This document shows, piece after piece, positions 28,419 through 36,784 of a DNA stretch of 64,000 bases. Numbering within the stretch: the first letter of the stretch is position 1; each line of letters opens with the position of its first letter. The stretch lies in contig CAVTSX010000005.1 in NCBI GenBank assembly GCA_963737425.1, positions 558,001-622,000 of the forward strand, given 5' to 3'. Under the pieces are notes generated by a model. The model worked only from the letters and a program-made list of their open reading frames with translations. It did not search any database and was not told the origin of the DNA. Source of the DNA: DASXRA01 sp963737425. Its GTDB lineage: Bacteria > Actinomycetota > Actinomycetes > Mycobacteriales > Jatrophihabitantaceae. A program made the translations under genes and the position numbers.

Positions 28419-28613
28419 TTACCCAGCGTGGATCTTGCGGGCGTCGCCGATGATGTCGAGGCCCTGCCGGAGTTTGTCGAGCAGTTCGTAGAGCATGCCG
28501 ACCCCGAAAGGCATGAGCGGGAAGCGTTCGACGCAGATGGTGGGCCACGCGACAAGGTACAGAAAACGGGGGCTGTAGGTGGTTCGGGACCGACAGCACG
28601 CCCGTACGCTCAC
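28419..28613 (-). pseudogene. Possible gene remnant, unrecognised
   Basis: A 64-codon minus-strand frame from GTG 28613 ends 'MLYELLDKLRQGLDIIGDAR', which looks like a real amphipathic C-terminus, while the first part is arginine-rich and not protein-like. It lies directly against the tRNA-Ser copy, so it may be the end of a gene cut by the insertion. I cannot name it. Confidence 0.25.
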
Positions 28614-28617
28614 ACGC

Positions 28618-28673
28618 CTGCTAATGCGGTTTGGGTTTAAAGCCCATCCCGGGTTCGAATCCCGAGCCTCCGC
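28618..28673 (+). repeat. Partial copy of the 3' half of tRNA-Ser(GCU), likely attachment-site remnant
   Basis: Shares CTGCTAATGCGGTTTGGGTT with the tRNA gene exactly (20 bases from the anticodon loop), then differs in the variable arm (TAAAG for AACCG), then shares CCCATCCCGGGTTCGAATCC and the end AGCCTCCGC, missing one G. The 5' half is absent, so it cannot be a working tRNA. Confidence 0.85.
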
Positions 28674-28948
28674 CCCGCTTGTCTGGGTTGCGCCCGTCCA
28701 ATCCGCTCCTCTGAGTTGCTGCTAACAGACCCTTGACAAAGAAAGCTTTCCGAGGAAGTATGTTTCTTGTAAAGAGCTGGGGTCGGTCAAGCGCAGGGGA
28801 CCTGATCGGCACAATGCAACTGGTTTGTATGAGGGTTCGGCGGTCGTGGATTGGATCTCGGGGGTTCGATTCGCGGCCACCCCGCCAACATTGCAGATAG
28901 CGCTAAGCCGGGCACTTCGAGTGAGGTGCCCGGCTTCTATTGCGGCTT
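28674..28948. other. Noncoding stretch with a tRNA/tmRNA-like 3' end and a terminator
   Basis: About 275 bases without a gene. At 28849-28888 the text GATCTCGGGGGTTCGATTCG, followed by GCGGCCACCCCGCCA, resembles the T arm and CCA end of a tmRNA or tRNA, but the stem is imperfect. A strong hairpin follows: AAGCCGGGCAC at 28905-28915 with GTGCCCGGCTT at 28926-28936, loop 10. Together they look like the 3' end of an RNA gene or a further attachment-site remnant. Confidence 0.35.
28905..28936. terminator. Strong hairpin, probable terminator
   Basis: Eleven perfect pairs (AAGCCGGGCAC / GTGCCCGGCTT) around a 10-base loop, with TCTATTG after it on the plus strand. It ends 12 bases before the convergent marR stop, so it may serve that gene or a plus-strand RNA. 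Confidence 0.65.
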
Positions 28949-29521
28949 CTATTGCGACGGCCGACCCCGTCGCCGCCGATCAGGCAGGGCGGGGTCGCGC
29001 TCTGTCGCAACGATGCCGGGATCCGGCGTTTCGTCACCGCGCCGGCGGCTGGCCGGCGCGTCGCGCAGCAGTCGAACGGCAGCAGTCAGCTCCGTGAGCC
29101 GACTGGGCGACAAGACGCCGAGGACGTGCTCGCGCAAACCCGCCTGATAGAGCGCCGCACTGCTCTTGGCTTGCCGCAGACCCTTCGGTGTCAAAGTGGC
29201 GTAGACGATCCGCCGGTCGCCGGATGAGTTGCGCCGATCGATCAGGCCCTCACGCGCCATCCGGTCGGCGAGCTTGGTGAAACCACCGGCGGTCATGGCG
29301 AGATCGCGGGCCAGCGCGCTCATCGCCATTCGGTGCTCACTGGTGCCGAGCAACAGGCGCAGTACCTCGAACCACTGCCCGGGTAGGCCGTCTTTCTCGA
29401 TCTCTGCCAGGATTCGCCGCTGTGTGGCGGCAACACCGTCGCGGATCAGATCCCAACTCGCGGCGAGATCGTCGTCTGGGCCATCGGCCGAGGGCGTCAC
29501 CTGGACGAGGCTACTGATCAT
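28949..29521 (-). CDS. MarR-family transcriptional regulator
   Basis: 190 residues from ATG 29521. The winged helix-turn-helix spans about residues 60-115 ('MSALARDLAMTAGGFTKLADRMAREGLI' with wing 'DRRNSSGDRRIVYATLTPKG'). The C-terminal 35 residues are polar, Arg-rich and probably disordered. The target is unknown: the neighbour upstream is tRNA-Arg, not an enzyme or exporter. GTG 29500 is an alternative start. Confidence 0.85.
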   Translation of the reverse strand: MISSLVQVTPSADGPDDDLAASWDLIRDGVAATQRRILAEIEKDGLPGQWFEVLRLLLGTSEHRMAMSALARDLAMTAGGFTKLADRMAREGLIDRRNSSGDRRIVYATLTPKGLRQAKSSAALYQAGLREHVLGVLSPSRLTELTAAVRLLRDAPASRRRGDETPDPGIVATERDPALPDRRRRGRPSQ

Positions 29522-29581
29522 TTGCGGTACCGGCAGCAAGGCGCGGCGCGGCCTGCCTGTAGACTCGCCGATCGGCACGAT

Positions 29582-29654
29582 GCGCCCGTAGCTCAACGGA
29601 TAGAGCACTTGACTACGGATCAAGAGGTTGCAGGTTCGAATCCTGCCGGGCGCG
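29582..29654 (+). tRNA. tRNA-Arg(ACG)
   Basis: Acceptor GCGCCCG pairs with CGGGCGC, discriminator G. The D arm is GCTCAACGGATAGAGC; the anticodon arm CTTGA-CTACGGA-TCAAG gives anticodon ACG; the T arm is TGCAGGTTCGAATCCTGC. 73 bases, reading CGN codons. Confidence 0.95.
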
Positions 29655-29781
29655 CACACCATCGTCCAGTAATTCCACAGCAGATAGCGCTTCCAGCGTT
29701 ACTTGCGAGGTTGATCTTCTGTCCATGAGGATTCATGGACACGCGATCTCCAGCTCGGGACTCCGCCCGTTCGAACGGTGC

Positions 29782-29811
29782 TTGTAGCCAGCGGTTTGTC
29801 GGTCCTACAAT
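29782..29811 (+). promoter_or_regulatory. Sigma-70-like promoter of the toxin-antitoxin pair
   Basis: TTGTAG at 29782-29787 and TACAAT at 29806-29811 are separated by 18 bases, close to the consensus -35 and -10. Transcription would begin about 7 bases downstream, exactly at the GTG start at 29818. The first gene would then be read from a leaderless mRNA, a common style in actinomycetes. Confidence 0.55.
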
Positions 29812-29817
29812 GCTGGG

Positions 29818-30045
29818 GTGGAGGTGCGGTGGGCGCACGCCAGCCGCAGACATCGCATCGGCCGGGCATACGCCCGGCACGTCATGAACACGGTCAGGCC
29901 TGTCGCTACCACCACGAGCAGCGGTAACGAGGCGCTGCTGTGGATCGGCCCGGACGATCGCGGGATCGAACTGGAGGTCATCGCCGCAGCGCTGCCCGGC
30001 ATGTACCTGGTCATCCATGTCATGCCGACCGAATTGAGGAGCTGA
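29818..30045 (+). CDS. Small toxin-like protein of a type II toxin-antitoxin pair
   Basis: 75 residues from GTG 29818. The body ('GNEALLWIGPDDRGIELEVIAAALPGMYLVIHVMP') has the two-strand then strand-helix pattern of small RelE-superfamily toxins of the BrnT/DUF4258 type that pair with ribbon-helix-helix antitoxins. I cannot see a catalytic triad with certainty. It is followed after 7 bp by a clear RHH antitoxin; the AGGAG ribosome site of the second gene lies inside the end of this one. The order toxin then antitoxin is less usual. Confidence 0.6.
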   Translation: MEVRWAHASRRHRIGRAYARHVMNTVRPVATTTSSGNEALLWIGPDDRGIELEVIAAALPGMYLVIHVMPTELRS

Positions 30046-30052
30046 ACCGGAT

Positions 30053-30370
30053 ATGGCGAATAAGAAGAAGATCCGCATCAACGACGCCGACCTCGTCGAC
30101 GGCGGCGACATCGATCTGGACAGCGAAGAAGTCTATCTCGCCGACGGCACCCGGCTTACGGAAGCAAGGGCCCAGGAACTGTCCGAGGAGGTGCTGCGAC
30201 GAACCGCCCGCGGCCGGCCCTCCCTGACCGGACCCGGACGACACTCGCCCCAACTACGCCTATCCGTGCCCGAAGAGCTCCAACAACGGCTCAAGTCGCG
30301 CGCCGAACGCGAACACACCAGCGTTTCCCAGCTCGCCCGCGAAGCACTCGAACGCTACCTCGCTTCCTAG
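30053..30370 (+). CDS. Ribbon-helix-helix (CopG-type) antitoxin
   Basis: 105 residues. The C-terminal 45 residues are a ribbon-helix-helix ('HSPQLRLSVPEELQQRLKSR' then 'SVSQLAREALERYL'). The preceding 60 residues, acidic and with 'GRPSLTGPGR', should bind the toxin. The protein would neutralise the preceding toxin and repress their joint promoter. ATG 30053 follows AGGAGCTG with suitable spacing. Confidence 0.8.
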   Translation: MANKKKIRINDADLVDGGDIDLDSEEVYLADGTRLTEARAQELSEEVLRRTARGRPSLTGPGRHSPQLRLSVPEELQQRLKSRAEREHTSVSQLAREALERYLAS

Positions 30371-30869
30371 GAACCTGGTGTCGAACGGCAGTCCGTGGGT
30401 TGCCGCTGATGTTGGGACGGCGATGAGCTGGCGGCGTTCTTGAGAATGGGCGCGTATTACGCATCTGGGTGCTGAACGGTATGTGCGTAAGGCGCCGTCC
30501 GAGGTGCAGTGCGATTTGCAGACCAGGACGCCGAATCCGACGGCCAACGGGAGATGAGCCCTGCCGGCGGTCGGCACGGCTCACCGACTTAGCGCGACGC
30601 CGGAAAGTCAGGGCATGCCGTCCATGCCGGGCAGTCGGTTTGATGGCGTCGTGTTGGAGCCATCGAAGGAACGCGGCGGCTTCGGTCACCAGCTAGCACT
30701 CCGGCCGCCGTTTGGTAGGGCAATCGTGCTACGAGATCAGCCCGAGCACCAGAAGCGGATTCGGTGCGCCGAAACGGTCGGCATCCGCCGTCCGGTGGTC
30801 CCGGGAACTGCGAGATGTGAGTTGGCACATGCCGGGAACTCGGCGGCTGGTCGGTCCGACTACTTGGAT
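30371..30869. other. No gene recognised
   Basis: About 500 bases. Open frames on both strands are arginine-rich and show no family features. One minus-strand frame starts 'TEAAAFLRWLQHDAIKPTA' but I cannot connect it to a protein. It may hold the promoter of the DUF929 gene. Confidence 0.4.
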
Positions 30870-31803
30870 GTGTCCGGATCATCAGGTCGTCCATCAACTG
30901 CCAAACGACTGACGGCGCAGGAGCGCTTGGCCGCGAAACGGGAGGCGGCGGCGCAGGCCCGCTTGGCCGCCGCCCGGCGCCGCCGGCTGTTGGTCACCGT
31001 CGGCGGCCCGCTCACGGTCGTATTGGTGGTCGTGGTGGTCCTGGTCGTGGTGAAGGTGGCCACCGGTGCTGGCGGACCGAAGTCGGGCGAGAAAGCATCG
31101 ACGGCACCGCAAGGGGTGGTGGCGCAGGTCAGTTCGGTGCCGGCAAGCGTGCTCGACGCGGTCGGCGTCGGGCAGCGCGAGTGAGAAGCCGACGGCGATC
31201 ACCGCCCCCGCGCTGACTGAAGGTGGCAAGCCGCGGGTGCTCTACGTCGGAGCCGAGTACTGCCCGTACTGCGCGACCGAACGGTGGGCGGTCGCCGTGG
31301 CGCTGTCCCGGTTCGGGACGTTCACCGGACTCGGGCAGACGACGTCGTCCCCGTCCGACGTGTACCGGAGCACCGCGACACTCACCTTCCACGGCGCGAG
31401 TTACACCAGCGGCTACTTGTCGTTCACCGGCAAGGAAACCCAGAGCAACCAGGCCGTGGGCGGCGGGTACGCGACCTTGGACACGCTCTCGGCCGCCGAC
31501 CAGGCCCTGTTCGCCAAGTACAACGCGCCGCCCTACGTGAAATCGACCGGCTCGATCCCGTTCATCGACATCGGCGGGCGCTACCTCGTCTCCGGCGCCT
31601 CCTACGACCCGCAGGTGCTGCAGGGCAAGACCCACGAGCAGATCGCTGCTGCCCTGTCCGACCCGAACTCTGCGATCGCCAAGGGCGCCGACGGGACCGC
31701 GAACCTGATCACCGCGGCGATCTGCCAGACCACGAACAACAAGCCCGCCGCGGTGTGCCAGTCTCGCGCGGTGACCACCGCGAGCGCCGCGCTGAACCAC
31801 TGA
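30870..31803 (+). CDS. DUF929 membrane-anchored thioredoxin-like protein, one consensus shift
   Basis: About 310 residues from GTG 30870. A basic, Ala-rich cytoplasmic coil ('RLTAQERLAAKREAAAQAR') leads to one strong membrane helix ('LLVTVGGPLTVVLVVVVVL'). The exported domain begins with the thioredoxin-like 'RVLYVGAEYCPYCATERW', with a CPYC active site, and ends with two Cys (ICQTT, AVCQS). This is the DUF929 family, thought to act in disulfide exchange outside the membrane. The frame slips near 31168, where GG[GC] is a doubled third base. It is followed within 3 bp by a VKOR gene, the expected partner. Confidence 0.85.
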
Positions 31804-31805
31804 CC

Positions 31806-32331
31806 GTGACCGTTGACCGGCCCGGTGCGGGGCGATCCGTCCGGGCGAGCATCCCGTCGCTCGGCTTCGCGGCCGCGGGCCTTGCCGTGTCGATTTACCT
31901 CACGATCGAGCACTACCGAGGTTCGACCGCACTGGCTTGCCCGGAGAACGCGACCATCAACTGCGCGAAGGTCACCACCAGCAGCTGGTCACACTTCCTC
32001 GGCATGCCGGTCGCGGTGCTCGGCCTCGCCTACTTCGTCGTCATGACACTGCTCGTGCTGCCCCCGGCCTGGCGCCGGCGGCACCTGGACCCGGTCCGGC
32101 TGGCCAGCGCCGGGCTGGGCATAGCCATGGTCCTCTACCTAATCTGGGCCGAGCTGTTCCGGATCGACGCGATCTGCTTGTGGTGCACCGCTGTCCACGT
32201 CTGCACCCTCGGCCTGTTCACCGCGATCCTCTGGCACACCGCCAATCCTCCGCGGCACCGCCCGGGCGTGACGCATTCCGGCCGGGTCGCTGGGGCAGGT
32301 CGTCGTCACCACGGTCACCGTGCGGGATTGA
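31806..32331 (+). CDS. Vitamin K epoxide reductase (VKOR) family membrane oxidoreductase
   Basis: Bacterial VKOR reoxidises DsbA-like proteins and passes electrons to quinone. Four helices are visible, with the loop Cys pair in 'ALACPENATINCAKV' and the active-site CxxC in 'AICLWCTAVH'. GTG 31806 begins 3 bp after the DUF929 stop, making a two-gene thiol-oxidation operon. The open frame runs on to 32630 through the convergent gene, which is unlikely. A shift near 32286 gives 'SLGQVVVTTVTVRD' and a stop at 32331, which I take as the natural end. Confidence 0.82.
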
Positions 32332-32820
32332 TCGGTTGCGCGCTGCGGTGTGGGGACGGAACGCGACGACGGGCAGTTCGCGGACGAGCCGGCGGCGGGC
32401 CTGGTCGGTTCCGTCGTAGCGCCATCCGACGAGCCAGCTCAGCACCCGTCGGACGACGGGGGTGGCGAGGCGGTTTCGCCGCTCGTAGTCGGCGAGGACG
32501 GCGGCGGCCTCGGAGGGGTCGAGGGTGCGGTGGGCGGGGCGGAACCGGCGTCGTCCGATGGCGACTTCGACGGCTGGTTGTGTTTTCAGGTTGCGGTACC
32601 AGTCCGCCGACCGGCCGAGTCCGGCGATGACGATTACCTCGCCGCCGGGGCGGGTGGCGATGACTTCGAGCATGGTCTGGTGCTGTCGCCCGGTTCGGCG
32701 GCCGATGTGGGTGAGTCTGAGGAAGCGGCGGCCGAGGAGCCATCCGAGGTGCCAGTCGTAGAGACGTGCGGGAGATCGCAGCAGGCGGCGTGCGGTCGGC
32801 CCCATCCGGCGTGTCGTCAT
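32218..32820 (-). CDS. F420-type nitroreductase (deazaflavin-dependent nitroreductase family)
   Basis: The DUF385/Ddn-like fold is visible: 'RRFLRLTHIGRRTGRQHQTM', 'EVIVIAGLGRSADWYRNL' and 'VEVAIGRRRFRPAHRTL' are typical of F420H2-dependent quinone or nitro-reductases of actinomycetes. ATG 32820 is chosen ('MTTRRMG'). The family usually ends soon after 'ELPVVAFRP', so the last 40 residues and the overlap with VKOR are suspect; a one-base shift would give an end at 32315. It overlaps the clcA stop by 4 bp, so the two are in one operon. Confidence 0.8.
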   Translation of the reverse strand: MTTRRMGPTARRLLRSPARLYDWHLGWLLGRRFLRLTHIGRRTGRQHQTMLEVIATRPGGEVIVIAGLGRSADWYRNLKTQPAVEVAIGRRRFRPAHRTLDPSEAAAVLADYERRNRLATPVVRRVLSWLVGWRYDGTDQARRRLVRELPVVAFRPHTAARNRSIPHGDRGDDDLPQRPGRNASRPGGAAEDWRCARGSR

Positions 32821-34662
32821 CGCTGGCTGCGCCCGGATTGTGTCGCGGCAAGGCGTTGCGGCGTGGCGGCTGGAACGGGACGGGAGTGTAGTGCGCTGAG
32901 CACCTGTTGATGGGTGAGCCACCCGATCAGGTTGGCGCCGGTGTGGTCGAGGACCGGGATGGCGGCGGCTGGTGAAGCGTCGAGGGCGTCGAGGGTGTCT
33001 TCGAGTGGCTGGTCGACGCGTGCTGTTGCCGGTTGTTCGATGATCGATGCGACGGGCGTGGCGTCGTGTTGGCCGTCGGCGACGGTGTCGGCGAGAGCGC
33101 GTGCGGTGACGATGCCGAGGTAGTCGCCGGCCGCGTCGACGACGGGCAGTTGGCCATGCTGGGTGCGGACGATGTGCTCGGCGGCGTCTATGAGGGGCGT
33201 GCCGGCGGGCAGTGTGTGCCCGACGGGTTCCATGACCTGCCCGGTGGTGATGGTCGTGAGCATGGCTGCTTGCGGGTGCTCGTCGAGGTCGATGCCGCGG
33301 CGGTGCAGTTTGAGCGTGTAGATGGTGTCGCGGGTGGCCAGGTGGCTGACGCCGGTGGCGAGCACGATCGCGGCCATCAGCGGGAGGATGATCGTGTATT
33401 CGCCGGTGAGTTCGAACAGGATGATGACTGCGGTGATCGGTGCGCGGGCGGCGCCGGCGAACACCGCGCCCATGCCGATCAGGCCGTACGCTCCTGCGGG
33501 CCCGGCGATCCCGGGCGCGATGTGGTGCAGCGTCTGGCCGTAGGCGGAGCCGAGCATGGCGCCGATGAACAGGCTGGGTGCGAACACGCCGCCGGATCCG
33601 CCGATGCCGATGGTCAGGCTGGTGGCGACGATCTTGCCGATCAGCAGTGCCAGCAGGAACCCGATCGCGTACGTGCCGGCGATGCTGTTGCCCAGAACCG
33701 GGTAGCCGACGCCGTACATCTGCGGCAGGAGGAGGAGCAGCCCGCCGAGCAGCACGCCGCCGGCGGCCGGGCGCAGCCACTCCGGTCCGCGCAGCGCATT
33801 CCACGCCCAGTCGCAGGCGTCCTCGATCGAGGTAGAGCACACGGGCGAACACCACGCCGACCAGGCCGGCGAGCAGGCCGAGCGCGGCGAAGAGCAGGTA
33901 CTGGCCGACGTTGTGCGCGGCGAAGGCCGGCAGATGCAGGAACGGCTCGTTGCCGAGCGCGGCGCGTCCGATGACGCTCGCGGTGACCGACGCGAGCACG
34001 ACCATGCCGAACGATTGCGCCGCGAAGTCGCGCAGGATCAGCTCCATCGCGAAGAACACACCGGCCAGTGGCGCGTTGAAGGTCGCCGCGATGCCGCCGG
34101 CCGCGCCGCAGGCGACCAGCACCCGCATCCGCGACTCGGCCAGCCGGACCAGCTGGCCCACCGTGGAACCGAGCGCGGAGCCGATCTGCACGATCGGTCC
34201 TTCGCGACCGACGGATCCGCCACCGCCGATGCACAGCGCGGACGCCAGCGCCTTGACCGCCGCCACCTGAGGGGCGATCCGCCCGCCGCGGCGGGCAACG
34301 GCGTACATGACTTCGGGGACGCCGTGCCCGCGGGCTTCCCGGGCGAAGAAATGCACCAGCGGCCCGTACACGAGCCCGGCCGCGACCGGAGCGAGCAAGA
34401 CGAACCACCGGCCCAGCGCGGGGACGTGCGGGTTGGCGACATGACCGAGGCCGGCGTAATCGCGGTGGCCGGACAGGGCCAGCGTGAACGTCGTGATCAA
34501 CCACCGGAACGCCACCGCACCCGCACCCGCCCCGGCGCCTACAAACAGCGCCAGAGCGAGCAGGCCGCTGTTCGACGATCGCAGCGCTGACGCGAGCCGT
34601 GCGCGACCGGCCGGCATCCGAACCGCCGCGCGGGGTAACGGGTCAGCGCGTAAGGAATCCAT
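32817..34662 (-). CDS. ClC-family chloride channel or antiporter with CBS domains, one consensus shift
   Basis: About 615 residues. The ClC signatures are present: 'GHGVPEV' (GxGIP-like), 'GSVGREGPIVQIG' (GREGP) and 'GIGGSGGVFAPSLFIG' (GxFxP). About 12 hydrophobic segments are followed by two CBS domains at the C-terminus ('TTGQVMEPVGHTLPAG', 'ATARVDQPLEDTLDAL'). The frame slips near 33833 at a coding CT[CG] doublet before 'IEDACDWAW'. It has neither a clear antiporter glutamate pattern nor proof of a channel, so mode is open. A palindrome covers the region immediately upstream of ATG 34662, shared with a divergent MarR gene. Confidence 0.88.
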
Positions 34663-34664
34663 CG

Positions 34665-34677
34665 TTGCATTATGCAA
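34665..34677. promoter_or_regulatory. Perfect palindrome between clc and marR, likely MarR operator
   Basis: TTGCAT-T-ATGCAA is a perfect 6+1+6 inverted repeat located directly upstream of the clc start and about 10-40 bp upstream of the marR starts. MarR regulators bind such AT-rich palindromes and repress themselves and the divergent neighbour. Confidence 0.6.
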
Positions 34678-34705
34678 TCATTGCTCTGTGCGTGTCAGTG
34701 CGAGG

Positions 34706-35215
34706 ATGGGTGCGGTGAGACGCGAGACACCCCTCGGCACCCATGACGCGACGGAGGTCGACGCCTTCGTCACCGCATTGCTGACCGCGTCACGGGTTCT
34801 GGTCGGCGTCTCGGCGCGGTCGCTGGCCGACATCGAGGACACGGTCACGGTCACTCAGTTCCGCACCCTTGTCGTCCTCGACGGCCACGGCGAGATCAGC
34901 CTCAGCCGGCTCGCCGACCTGCTCGGCGTCAACGCGTCCACGGCGATGCGCACGATCGACCGCCTGCTCGCGGCCGGCCTGGTCACCCGCCGCGACAACC
35001 CGGCCAACCGGCGCACCGTGCTGCTCGGCCTGACCACGGCCGGCAAGCGGGTCGTCGGTCAGGTCACCGCACGGCGCCGCACCGAGATCACCCGCATCGT
35101 CAGTGCCATGCCCGCAACCCAACGAAGCAAACTGATCTCCGCCCTACACGCGTTCGCCGACGCCGCTGGTGAACCAGAACCGCCCCCCGACACCATGACC
35201 GGGCTCGGCTGGTGA
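34706..35215 (+). CDS. MarR-family regulator divergent from clc
   Basis: About 169 residues. The winged helix contains 'ISLSRLADLLGVNASTAMRTIDRLLAAGLVTR' and the wing 'RDNPANRRTVLLGLTTAGKR', followed by a dimerisation helix. GTG 34688 and GTG 34715 are other possible starts. With the palindrome at 34665-34677 it probably controls the clc-reductase operon; the ligand is unknown. Confidence 0.82.
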   Translation: MGAVRRETPLGTHDATEVDAFVTALLTASRVLVGVSARSLADIEDTVTVTQFRTLVVLDGHGEISLSRLADLLGVNASTAMRTIDRLLAAGLVTRRDNPANRRTVLLGLTTAGKRVVGQVTARRRTEITRIVSAMPATQRSKLISALHAFADAAGEPEPPPDTMTGLGW

Positions 35216-35317
35216 CCATCCGCGCACAGTGGGGTTGCTGATCGCGGCCGCGGTCGAGTGTCGCGTCGTCCGTATGCAGCACGATGTAGCGATGCTTCGA
35301 TGCGACTGGTTCGTGAC

Positions 35318-36784
35318 ATGAGCGACGTCGAGCCGTTCGGCCTCGTTGTCTGCCTGGCTGCTCTTGCGCTGCTGGCGGCCGTCCTGTCCAACCGGGCGAG
35401 TGGGTGGCTGCGGGTGCCGGCACCGGCGATCTTTCTGATCGTGGCCGCGGTGGCGTCCGATCTGTTTCACGGCCTCGGATCGCTGTCCATCAAGGTCGAC
35501 CAGCGGATCGTGACGGTGGCGTTGGTCCTGATCCTGTTCGAGGGCGGGATGCACATCGGCTGGGAGCGGTTCCGGGCGGCCGCCGGCCCGGTGATCTGGC
35601 TCGGCGTGGCCGGCACGCTGGCCACCGCTGCAGGGCTGGCGCTGGCCGCGCACGCTCTGTTCGACCTGGGTTGGCGCTCGTCGTTGCTGATCGGCACGGC
35701 GCTGGCGCCGACGGATCCGGCGGTGGTCTTCTCGGTGCTCGGACGGCGCGAGGTGTCAGGTCGATCAGGCACGCTGCTGCAGGGCGAGTCCGGCGCGAAC
35801 GATCCGGTCGGTATCGCGCTCATGGTCAGCATTCTCGGTGCCAGCGGCAGCGGCTGGGGCGAGGTCCTCGGAGGCGCCGGCGAGTTCGCGCTACAGATGG
35901 CGGTCGGGACGGCGTTCGGAGCGATCGGCGGCCTGGCTCTGCTGCGGGTGATGCGTCTTGCGCTGCCGAACGAGGCGCTCTATCCGGTGCGTACGGTCGC
36001 ATTCGGCGTACTGATCTACGGGGTCGCCACCGTGTGCCACGGTTCCGGCTTCTTGGCCGTCTTCCTGGCCGGAATCGTGATCGGCGACGCACGCGCTCCG
36101 TACAAACGCGAGATCGAACGATTCGCCGCTGCGCTGAGCAGTCTCGCCGAGATCGTCGTGTTCACCACGCTCGGCCTGACCGTCTCGCTGCATGCGGTGC
36201 TGCGCGGAGAGGATCTCTGGACGGGGCTCGCCCTGGCCGCCTTGATGATCGTCGTAGTGCGCCCGATCCTGGTCGGCCTGCTGCTGATCCCGATCAGGCT
36301 TGGCTTCGGCGAGCGTGTGTTCGTGTTGTGGTCAGGCCTCAAGGGCGCGGTGCCGATTCTGCTCGGCACGTTCGTGCTCAGCGAGGGCGTGGCCCATGCG
36401 TCGCGGATCTACAACATCATCTTCATCGCCGTGACGGTGTCCGTGGTCGTCCAAGGTGGGTTGGTGCCCGCCGCGGCCCGACTGCTGCAGGTGCCGATGC
36501 GGGTTGTCGAAACGGAACCGTGGGCACTGGGCCTGCGCTTCCGCGATGAGCCCGAGGGGTTGCATCGCTATTTCGTCGCCCACGGATCACCGGCCGACGG
36601 CTGCACGATCGGCGACCTGGCCGTGGGTGATCAGGTGTGGATCAGCATGGTCAGCCGTGGCGGACGCCTGCTGCACGTGGACGGGCAGACCGTGCTCAAA
36701 GCGGGCGACGAGGTGCTAGCGCTCGCCGAGGAGGGCGCGCGACTCGACGGCGTGTTCACCCGTGCCCGCCGGCCGGACGGCTGA
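35318..36784 (+). CDS. Potassium or sodium/proton antiporter, CPA1 type with RCK-C domain
   Basis: 488 residues. Twelve to thirteen helices carry the CPA1 signatures 'LFEGGMHIGWERF', 'LIGTALAPTDPAVVFSVLG' and 'QGESGANDPVGIALM' (ESGxNDP, ion-binding Asp pair) plus 'GLKGAVPILLGTF'. The C-terminal 75 residues form a TrkA-C/RCK-C ligand domain ('CTIGDLAVGDQVWISMVSRGG'). This layout matches NhaP2/CvrA K+/H+ antiporters. ATG 35318 or ATG 35300 may be the start; neither has a strong ribosome site. Confidence 0.88.
   Translation: MSDVEPFGLVVCLAALALLAAVLSNRASGWLRVPAPAIFLIVAAVASDLFHGLGSLSIKVDQRIVTVALVLILFEGGMHIGWERFRAAAGPVIWLGVAGTLATAAGLALAAHALFDLGWRSSLLIGTALAPTDPAVVFSVLGRREVSGRSGTLLQGESGANDPVGIALMVSILGASGSGWGEVLGGAGEFALQMAVGTAFGAIGGLALLRVMRLALPNEALYPVRTVAFGVLIYGVATVCHGSGFLAVFLAGIVIGDARAPYKREIERFAAALSSLAEIVVFTTLGLTVSLHAVLRGEDLWTGLALAALMIVVVRPILVGLLLIPIRLGFGERVFVLWSGLKGAVPILLGTFVLSEGVAHASRIYNIIFIAVTVSVVVQGGLVPAAARLLQVPMRVVETEPWALGLRFRDEPEGLHRYFVAHGSPADGCTIGDLAVGDQVWISMVSRGGRLLHVDGQTVLKAGDEVLALAEEGARLDGVFTRARRPDG

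Larger units (their letters stand above)
21035..28673 (+). mobile_element. Putative degraded genomic island at tRNA-Ser(GCU)
   Basis: The left edge is the intact tRNA-Ser gene. The right edge is an imperfect copy of its 3' half at 28618-28673, in the same orientation, as expected for attL and attR of an element that entered the tRNA gene. In between are unrelated accessory genes, pieces of lldD and an IS630 transposase joined to each other, and a broken exported-protein gene. No integrase is visible, so the element is likely a fossil. The copy has diverged at the centre, which fits an old event or a tRNA duplication remnant instead. Confidence 0.45.

Noticed and set aside
30615..30869. N-terminal extension of the DUF929 gene
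   Set aside because: The extension is not protein-like; GTG 30870 gives a basic lead directly before the membrane helix.
32332..32630. Continuation of the VKOR frame to 32630
   Set aside because: It runs antisense through the F420-type reductase and loses membrane-protein character after 32270.
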